NCBI GenBank assembly: GCA_049965795.1
Contig: JBMFVW010000009.1
Location: forward strand, 1 to 54,608
DNA from: Acidulodesulfobacterium_A sp049965795
GTDB lineage: Bacteria; SZUA-79; Acidulodesulfobacterales; Acidulodesulfobacteraceae
Direction of reading: 5' to 3'
Length of the DNA: 54,608 bases
Below the pieces are notes generated by a model that was not told the origin of the DNA, did not search any database, and saw only the letters and a program-made list of their open reading frames with translations. Position 1 is the first letter of the stretch. The number at the start of each line of letters is the position of its first letter. A program made the translations under genes and the position numbers. Positions 49,139 through 54,608 of this stretch are shown piece by piece.

Positions 49139-50971
49139 ATGAATGTTATGATTCTTATTTATGATTTTAAAATACCGGTGAAAACGAAAAATCCGGAAAC
49201 AATCGGATTGAAAAAAGAAGAAGAAATTTTTAGGGATTATTTTTTGAAATATTTTAACGAAAAATTTCCAGAGAAAACAAACGATATTAATATTGAAGAT
49301 TTTATAGGCAAAATAAAAATAATTAAAAAATCTCTCGATTTCAGGCAAAAAGAACCGAAAAACGTTTATAAGGTTTTAATAAAATTCGATTTTTCAGGTA
49401 AATTTTCATGTAAAGACGAAGACGAAATTATAAATATTTTAGCCGGTATAGATATAAAAGCAAGAAAAGCAAGGGATGAAGAAGAAAAAATTTTTTACGG
49501 AGAAAATTCGTTAGATTTTCAAAACGGAAAAGAAAATAAGAATTGCGGTAAAACGGATAAATGCAAAACTAAAAAAAATAACTCCGATAAACCTGCGGTT
49601 TTAATAACAGGTATGGGTCCTGCGGGTATTTTTGCCGCGGTGTATTTATTGAAACAAGGTATAAAACCTGTTTTGATAGAGAAAGGAAAATGCGTAGAAG
49701 AGAGGATAAAAGACGTTGACGCATTGATGAATAAAGGAAAATTTAACAAAAAAAGCAACGTTGTTTTTGGAGAGGGGGGAGCAGGGACTTTTTCGGACGG
49801 AAAATTAACGACTAGAAAAGACGATGCGTCGGTGTCTTTCGTTTTAAATTTTTTGGTGAAAATGGGTGCGGATAAAAAAATTCTCGTGGAGCATAAACCC
49901 CATGTAGGCAGCGATATTCTAATCGATATACTCAAAAATACAAGAAATTATCTTATAAACGGCGGAGCGGAAGTATTTTTTGAAGAAGAATTGAAAGATT
50001 TTGCAACCGACGATAAAAATCAGATAGTTTACGCGGTAACCGACAAAAGAAATATTCCTGCGGATTTTTTAATTTTAGCCGCCGGTTCTAACAGCTTAGA
50101 CACTTATGAAATGCTGAAAAATAAAAAAGTATTTTTAGAAAATAAACCTTTTGCCGTAGGGTTCAGGATAGAACATAAAAGAGAATTTATAGATTCTCTA
50201 TTTTTTAAAGGCGGCAGAGACGAAAACGATTTAAAATTCAGCGGAGTATATTATAATGTTTCTTCTAAGCAATACGGCGGCTATTCTTTTTGCATGTGTC
50301 CGGGCGGAGTAGTGATAAATTCCAGTTCCGGCGAAAATATTCTTTCGGTTAACGGAATGAGCTATTCAAACCGCGATCTGGAAAATTCTAACAGCGCTAT
50401 CGTAGCCGCAGTCAGAACTGATATGATAGCGTCACTGGGCAAAAAGGAATATTCTTTGGACGGCGGATTTCTCTCGTTTAGAAAAGATTTGGAGATTAAA
50501 GCATTTAACGCGGGCGGAGGAGGCTACGGCGCGCCTTATCAATACACGCCTGAATATATAGCGGACGTAATAGACAAAACAAAAAAAGAAACAGGATTAA
50601 ATTTTAATTCCGGTTTTAAATCCTATAACTGTTTTAAACGAAAAAATCCGGTTCCGAATCCCTCATATAAGCCGTCGGTAAAATATTTTAATTTGTTAGA
50701 ACTTGTACCCGATTTTATTAATCGTTCTATTGCAGGCTCTCTTATAGATTTTGAAAAAAAATATAAGGGATTTGTTTCAAATTCGGTTTTAACCGCAATA
50801 GAGACCGGAACGTCGTCTGCCGTTAGAATTAAAAGAGGCAATGATTACGAATCTTTATCGGTAAAAGGTCTATATCCGTGCGGAGAAGGTTCAGGTTATT
50901 CCGGAGGCATAATAACAAGCGCTATAGACGGCATAAAATGCGCTTCCGCCGTAGCAAAAAAATTTTTTTAA
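49139..50971 (+). CDS. Uncharacterised FAD-dependent dehydrogenase (COG2509 type)
   Basis: 610-residue flavoprotein. The N-terminal 100 residues form a substrate-like alpha/beta domain (MILIYDFKIPV through VYKVLIKFDF). The Rossmann FAD motif is AVLITGMGPAGIFAAVYLLKQGIKPVLIEKG (about residues 151-181), then NVVFGEGGAGTFSDGKLTTR (about 202-221), ILAAGSNSLDTYEML, and FCMCPGGVVINSSSGENILSVNGMSYSNR. The C-terminus has LYPCGEGSGYSGGIITSAIDGIKCA. The family is widespread but its substrate is unknown. A second ATG at 49148 is an equally possible start. Confidence 0.88.
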   Translation: MNVMILIYDFKIPVKTKNPETIGLKKEEEIFRDYFLKYFNEKFPEKTNDINIEDFIGKIKIIKKSLDFRQKEPKNVYKVLIKFDFSGKFSCKDEDEIINILAGIDIKARKARDEEEKIFYGENSLDFQNGKENKNCGKTDKCKTKKNNSDKPAVLITGMGPAGIFAAVYLLKQGIKPVLIEKGKCVEERIKDVDALMNKGKFNKKSNVVFGEGGAGTFSDGKLTTRKDDASVSFVLNFLVKMGADKKILVEHKPHVGSDILIDILKNTRNYLINGGAEVFFEEELKDFATDDKNQIVYAVTDKRNIPADFLILAAGSNSLDTYEMLKNKKVFLENKPFAVGFRIEHKREFIDSLFFKGGRDENDLKFSGVYYNVSSKQYGGYSFCMCPGGVVINSSSGENILSVNGMSYSNRDLENSNSAIVAAVRTDMIASLGKKEYSLDGGFLSFRKDLEIKAFNAGGGGYGAPYQYTPEYIADVIDKTKKETGLNFNSGFKSYNCFKRKNPVPNPSYKPSVKYFNLLELVPDFINRSIAGSLIDFEKKYKGFVSNSVLTAIETGTSSAVRIKRGNDYESLSVKGLYPCGEGSGYSGGIITSAIDGIKCASAVAKKFF

Positions 50972-51105
50972 AAAATATAAAAAAACTCTTGCAATAAATT
51001 TTACAAAAATATAAAATCTTATTAAATCGAAATTATTATTTATATAATATTATAAAATTATAATTACTAATTATTAACCTCATATCGTAAAAGCGGGTGC
51101 TTTAT

Positions 51106-51813
51106 ATGAAATTTTTATCAAGCGGCGAATACAAGAAATTAATCGACGAAATCAACGAACTTAAGAAAAAAAACGGCGAACTTGAAGTTTCTTTAAAACG
51201 GAAAGACGCCGATAACGCTTCGGCTATAGACGGATACAAAAAAGAAATAGAGTCTTTAAGGATGAAAGCAGCTTCGCTTGAAGAAGATATCCGGAACAAG
51301 GATAATCTATTAAATTCATGCGCAAACGATTCCGAAGAACTTCCAAAAATCAACGAGCAGTTTAATCAGTTCAAATTAAAATGCCTTGAATCCAAAACCG
51401 GAATTAAAAATTTCGTAGATTCGTTATCCCATATGTATTCAAGTTCCTTTTCCACGCTGGAAAAGACATATCAGGATTCCGTAGAGCTTTATAAGCTGAC
51501 CCTTTTTACCGACGAAATTTTAAGCGCAATAGTGTCTATTACCGACCAGATTAATCTGCTGGCGTTGAACGCCGCTATCGAAGCCGCAAGAGCGGGAGAA
51601 GCAGGAAGAGGGTTTGCCGTCGTTGCGGACGAAGTCAGAAAATTATCCGAAAAATCGTCAAGTTCTACTAAAGAAATATCCAACGTTCTTTTCGGAATAA
51701 GAAAAGTAAGCGCAAAGCTTAACGACACACTGAGAATAGACAGCAAGATGAACGAAGGACTTATGAAAACTATTAAAAATATAGACAGCAAAGTCAACGA
51801 TATATGCGTTTAG
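51106..51813 (+). CDS. Soluble chemoreceptor signalling protein (MCP domain, no membrane or ligand domain)
   Basis: About 235 residues. It is predicted coiled coil at the N-terminus (about residues 1-85), then the methyl-accepting signalling domain. The hairpin tip ITDQINLLALNAAIEAARAGEAGRGFAVVADEVRKLSEKS (about residues 143-182) is the CheA/CheW contact region. No transmembrane helix, HAMP or PAS domain is present. A start at GTG 51097 would add three residues. The di-iron protein gene follows after 42 bases, so this receptor probably gets its input from that partner. Chemotaxis proteins CheA and CheW are not in the window. Confidence 0.9.
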   Translation: MKFLSSGEYKKLIDEINELKKKNGELEVSLKRKDADNASAIDGYKKEIESLRMKAASLEEDIRNKDNLLNSCANDSEELPKINEQFNQFKLKCLESKTGIKNFVDSLSHMYSSSFSTLEKTYQDSVELYKLTLFTDEILSAIVSITDQINLLALNAAIEAARAGEAGRGFAVVADEVRKLSEKSSSSTKEISNVLFGIRKVSAKLNDTLRIDSKMNEGLMKTIKNIDSKVNDICV

Positions 51814-51855
51814 CATCAAGTATATTATAAATTTATTATAAGAGGTATTCTAATC

Positions 51856-52614
51856 ATGATATCAGAAGTATTATACGAGTCTCCAAATCATAAGTTCGTT
51901 TATATAGGAAAAGATGTCGACAGACCGGATTATATAATTGATACAAACCAGTATCTGTTAGTTCACGATAAAGTTGCGACGATTATGGATCCCGGCGGAA
52001 TAGAAATGTTTTCTTCGGTTTCCTCCGCTTTTGCCGGAGAAGTAAGGATGTCCGATGTAAAATTTATATTCTGCTCGCATCAGGATCCTGACGTAAATTC
52101 CTCGCTTGCCTTATGGCTTTCTATTACCGACTCAAAAGTTATTATCGACAGAATTTGGTCGACTTTCATTTCGCATTACGGCGCAAGACCCGAAAATATG
52201 ATAATGATTGACGATAACGGCATGAAGCTTAATATGACCAAAGATTACGCTTTCGATATCGTTCCTGCGCACTATCTTCATTCGCCCGGGCAGCTCAATT
52301 TATACGACCCGATATCTAAGATACTTTTTACCGGAGATATAGGAGCGGCTTTAGTTCCAAGGGAAGATTTAAAAGGCAAAAGAAAACCTAATGTTTTTGT
52401 TCAGGATTTCGATGCGCACATAAAATATATGGAGTATTTTCATAAAAGATGGATGCCTTCCAACGAACCAAAAAAAATATGGATAGACAGAGTATCAAAA
52501 TTGGATATAGAAATTCTGGCCCCGCAGCACGGTCTTCTTTTTAAAGGGAAAGATATGATAAACAGGTTTTTAAACTGGTTCGACGGTTTAAACATAGGGC
52601 TTTATTCTAAATAA
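51856..52614 (+). CDS. Oxygen-binding di-iron protein (ODP), metallo-beta-lactamase fold
   Basis: 252-residue MBL-fold protein related to the di-iron domain of flavodiiron proteins (FprA/ROO) but without a flavodoxin domain. Metal-site segments: FCSHQDPDVNSSLALW (about residues 72-87), where HQDPD stands in place of the usual HxHxDH; VPAHYLHSPGQLNLYD (about 136-151); LFTGDIGA (about 156-163); and LAPQHGLLF (about 220-228). In Treponema denticola an ODP of this kind pairs with CheA and an adjacent soluble chemoreceptor to sense O2 and Fe. The gene order here is the same. GAGGT precedes the ATG. A terminator follows. Confidence 0.85.
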   Translation: MISEVLYESPNHKFVYIGKDVDRPDYIIDTNQYLLVHDKVATIMDPGGIEMFSSVSSAFAGEVRMSDVKFIFCSHQDPDVNSSLALWLSITDSKVIIDRIWSTFISHYGARPENMIMIDDNGMKLNMTKDYAFDIVPAHYLHSPGQLNLYDPISKILFTGDIGAALVPREDLKGKRKPNVFVQDFDAHIKYMEYFHKRWMPSNEPKKIWIDRVSKLDIEILAPQHGLLFKGKDMINRFLNWFDGLNIGLYSK

Positions 52615-52714
52615 ATATAGAAAAAATTTAAAATAATAACTTATAAAATGATAAAATACTTGGCAATGTAAATCTGTATTGTAAGTTATAAAAAATTTTT
52701 TAAAATTTATATAT

Positions 52715-52746
52715 GGGAGCCGGATTTAAAGTCCGACTCCCTTTTT
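52715..52746 (+). terminator. Rho-independent terminator after the chemoreceptor-ODP pair
   Basis: GGGAGCCGGA (52715-52724) pairs with TCCGACTCCC (52732-52741) with one mismatch, followed by TTTTT. It separates the sensor pair from scpB, which starts 40 bases later. Confidence 0.8.
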
Positions 52747-52785
52747 ACGTTTTATAATATATGCATATGTATATGGATTGCTTTT

Positions 52786-53424
52786 ATGACGAACCGAATA
52801 TTGCTTAATAATTACGGCGATGATTTCGATTCTTTGGCTCCTGCTATAGAAGCCGTTATTTTTGCTTCGGAAGAACCGGTTCCGTTAAAGAAACTAACGG
52901 ATTTATTTAAAGTAAAAAAAGAAGATGTATTAAAAGCCGTCGAATCGATAAAACTGGAATTTAACGAGAAATCGAATCACGGAATATACCTTTCCGTAAA
53001 CGATAACGGCATAAGTTTTAAGACTAAGCCCGAATATTTCGATGCAATATCCGGCAGTTTGGAGATAAAACCCGTAAAATTTACTGGCCCCCAGCTTGAA
53101 ACGCTTTCTATTATAGCCTATAAGCAGCCGGTTACCAAAAATGAAATAGACGCCGTAAGGGGATTCGATTCATCCGGCACACTTAAATTTCTTCTTGAAA
53201 AAAACCTCATTAAAGTCGCGGGAAGAAAAGAGATAGTGGGGAGACCGCTGATATATAAAACCAGCGATTATTTTTTGGAAGTTTTTAATCTTAAAAATCT
53301 TAACGATTTGCCTTCCGTTAAAGAAATGGACGATTTTGGCAGGAAAAACGCGTTAGAATCGCTAAACGGCAATGATAACGGCTCCGACGACGAAACTAAG
53401 GAAGAACCGGCTTTGTTTGAATAG
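52786..53424 (+). CDS. scpB: Segregation and condensation protein B
   Basis: 212-residue winged-helix protein that with ScpA and SMC forms the bacterial condensin. LAPAIEAVIFASEEPVPLKKLTDLF (about residues 17-41) opens the first winged helix. FTGPQLETLSIIAYKQPVTKNEIDAVRGFDSSGTLKFLLEKNLIKVAGRKEIVGRPLIYKTSDYFLEVFNLKNLNDLP (about 101-178) is the second and is highly characteristic. The acidic C-terminal tail is typical. scpA is not adjacent; the upstream neighbour is the ODP gene with a terminator between. No strong Shine-Dalgarno is seen. Confidence 0.95.
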   Translation: MTNRILLNNYGDDFDSLAPAIEAVIFASEEPVPLKKLTDLFKVKKEDVLKAVESIKLEFNEKSNHGIYLSVNDNGISFKTKPEYFDAISGSLEIKPVKFTGPQLETLSIIAYKQPVTKNEIDAVRGFDSSGTLKFLLEKNLIKVAGRKEIVGRPLIYKTSDYFLEVFNLKNLNDLPSVKEMDDFGRKNALESLNGNDNGSDDETKEEPALFE

Positions 53425-53603
53425 CTTTTGTTTTTAAAGTGTTTTTGCTTATATGTTTTATGAATGTTTTAGCAGGATTAAATTTTTTAAAAGTTTCACT
53501 GCATATAATAATGACCGCATAAATTTGTGGTATAATTAATTAAATAAATATGTAATACAATAAATAATATAAATAATAAAAAAAATTTTAACAGGAGAAA
53601 AAA

Positions 53604-54254
53604 TTGAAAAAGATAGCGCCTTCGATATTATCCGGCGATATATTAAATCTTTCAGAAGAAATAAAACTGCTTGAAGAAGCCGGTGCGGATTTTTTGCATA
53701 TAGATATTATGGACGGCATATTCGTTCCCAATATTACCGCCGGTTGGAATATTGTGGAAGCAATTAAAGCCCGTGCGAATATTCCTTTAGATGTTCATCT
53801 AATGATAGACCGTCCTGAAAGATATATAGAACAGTTTGTAAAAAGCGGCGCAGATATACTGACGGTGCATTTTGAAGGCACTACGCATCTTCACAGGGTA
53901 GTCGAAAGAATCAGGGAGTTGGAAGCAAGCCCCGGAGTAGCGATAAATCCGGCAACGCCGGTGGATTTTTTAAGCGAGATACTTCAAGACGTGGATCTCG
54001 TTCTTATTATGTCGGTAGATCCAGGTTTCAGCGGACAGGAATTTATATATTCTTCTTTGTTCAAAATCGAGAAACTTCACGGCATAATACAGGAAAGAGA
54101 ACTTCAAACCCAAATTGAAGTGGACGGCGGCATAAAAGTAATAAACATAGCCGAAGCGGCTAATTCAGGTGCAGATATTATGGTAAGCGGCTCAGGAATA
54201 TTGGGAACGAAAAATTATATCGAAACTATAAACGAAATGCGCGAAAGAATTTAA
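53604..54254 (+). CDS. rpe: Ribulose-phosphate 3-epimerase
   Basis: Interconverts ribulose 5-phosphate and xylulose 5-phosphate in the pentose phosphate pathway. The 216-residue TIM barrel has IAPSILSGDILNLSEEIK (residues 4-21), the metal-binding HIDIMDGIFVPNI (about 33-45), PLDVHLMIDRPERYI, VLIMSVDPGFSGQEFI (about 132-147) and IEVDGGIKVINIAEAANSGADIMVSGSGIL. Both catalytic Asp residues and both metal His are present. The start is TTG 53604 with AGGAG at 53593-53597. The gap 53425-53603 holds nothing recognisable. A repeat element begins 3 bases after the stop. Confidence 0.97.
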   Translation: MKKIAPSILSGDILNLSEEIKLLEEAGADFLHIDIMDGIFVPNITAGWNIVEAIKARANIPLDVHLMIDRPERYIEQFVKSGADILTVHFEGTTHLHRVVERIRELEASPGVAINPATPVDFLSEILQDVDLVLIMSVDPGFSGQEFIYSSLFKIEKLHGIIQERELQTQIEVDGGIKVINIAEAANSGADIMVSGSGILGTKNYIETINEMRERI

Positions 54255-54257
54255 AAA

Positions 54258-54387
54258 GGAAAAGTTGCCGGATTTTATTTTCCGCATAAGAAACAGCCAA
54301 TTAATACTAAAAAATGTTTGTGTCCAATTTGTGGCATGGACGGAATTGTATTCTGTCCATGTATTGAGGTCATCCGGCACTCTTTCC
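54258..54387. mobile_element. MITE-like inverted-repeat element downstream of rpe
   Basis: GGAAAAGTTGCCGGAT (54258-54273) matches ATCCGGCACTCTTTCC (54372-54387) in inverted orientation at 14 of 16 positions. The interior carries CATGGACGGAAT-TGT-ATTCTGTCCATG (54335-54361), a diverged version of the family palindrome. The element begins 3 bases after the rpe TAA. The remaining 54388-54525 holds a TTGACA at 54454-54459 and the tRNA -10 region. Confidence 0.55.
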
Positions 54388-54498
54388 TGACGGTTTCCGT
54401 CGGCTATGAAAAGCATATTAATTTTAATCAAAAGCGGACATTTCTACTTTGCCTTGACAAAAAACAAAAAAATAATGGAAAAAAAATAAAATAAGTAA

Positions 54499-54504
54499 TA
54501 TAAT
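54499..54504 (+). promoter_or_regulatory. -10 box of tRNA-Pro
   Basis: TATAAT 21 bases upstream of the tRNA. The expected -35 position (54476-54481) reads TGGAAA. A good TTGACA (54454-54459) is too far away to pair with it. Confidence 0.4.
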
Positions 54505-54525
54505 AATAATTTATACACTTCATTT

Positions 54526-54602
54526 CGGGACGTAGCGCAGCTCGGTAGCGCACTTGCTTCGGGAGCAAGGGGTCGCTGGTTCAAATCCAGTCGTCCCGAC
54601 CA
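54526..54602 (+). tRNA. tRNA-Pro (anticodon CGG)
   Basis: 77 bases including an encoded CCA. The acceptor stem CGGGACG pairs with CGTCCCG, the D-loop contains CAGCTCGGTAGCGC, the anticodon stem-loop CTTGC-TTCGGGA-GCAAG gives anticodon CGG, and the T-loop is GGTTCAAATCC. It decodes CCG, a codon used often in this window. Confidence 0.97.
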
Positions 54603-54608
54603 GTAAAA

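Noticed and set aside
52636..52689. ATAACTTA/TAAGTTAT inverted repeat after the ODP gene
   Set aside because: Only 8 A/T-rich base pairs with a long loop; the adjacent 52715-52746 hairpin is the better terminator.
54454..54504. TTGACA at 54454 paired with TATAAT at 54499 as the tRNA promoter
   Set aside because: The 39-base spacing is far from the 16-18 bases needed.

Overview
The window is a compact, strongly AT-rich bacterial chromosome segment. Coding density is high, many genes overlap by 1-20 bases, and TTG is a frequent start codon. The content is mostly core housekeeping: rpsB-tsf-pyrH-frr-uppS-cdsA-dxr, guaBA, dnaE, accA, ftsEX, typA, uvrBC, def-fmt, scpB and rpe, plus an SRP RNA and a tRNA-Pro. 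The accessory content points to an anaerobe or microaerophile. It includes indolepyruvate:ferredoxin oxidoreductase with a phenylacetate-CoA-ligase-like enzyme, an oxygen-binding di-iron protein next to a soluble chemoreceptor, an EncFtn-type ferritin, an FMN/FAD/Fe-S dihydroorotate dehydrogenase, cobalamin genes and a probable selenoprotein. The set resembles deltaproteobacterial (Desulfobacterota-like) genomes. That placement is an inference from gene content, and I cannot name the organism.

Layout. 1-5673: ribosomal protein S2 / EF-Ts operon continuing into undecaprenyl-PP, CDP-DAG and isoprenoid synthesis, preceded by a leader that can fold into a pseudoknot. 6018-19062: gamma-carbonic anhydrase-like protein, Ppx/GppA, guanine nucleotide synthesis, replicase, AccA, a GAF-GAF-HD-GYP regulator with a Cys-rich insert, and CobQ, all on the + strand. 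19101-21441: ftsX, ftsE and thiE on the - strand. 21563-25584: a Lys/Ala/Pro-rich lipoprotein interrupted by an assembly gap, an EnvC-like coiled coil lacking a peptidase domain, a C-terminal processing protease, pyrF and rlmB. 25820-37212: cold-shock protein, TypA, a nitrilase homologue without its nucleophile, RimI, a PyrK-PyrD fusion, RmuC, UvrB and UvrC. 37201-40603: CobD-like enzyme, a zinc-phospholipase-C-like protein, the selenoprotein and a universal stress protein. 40797-43822: a secreted Tyr/Lys-rich protein and def-fmt-DUF116. 43999-48375 (- strand): paaK-iorB-iorA, SRP RNA and EncFtn. 48635-54602: stress protein, COG2509 flavoprotein, chemoreceptor plus di-iron sensor, ScpB, Rpe and tRNA-Pro.

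The two observations I find most interesting are these. (1) A two-domain glutaredoxin/PDO-like protein (39367-40020) has an in-frame UGA exactly where the first cysteine of its second CxxC motif should be. The UGA is followed by an intact 74-codon C-terminus and a GC-rich hairpin. (2) A family of dispersed inverted-repeat elements (about 75-170 bp) recurs at eight or more places. In six of these it abuts, contains or replaces a stop codon at a gene 3' end. Also notable are a probable O2/Fe-sensing chemoreceptor pair, a dead nitrilase, a PyrK-PyrD fusion and the rpsB-leader pseudoknot.
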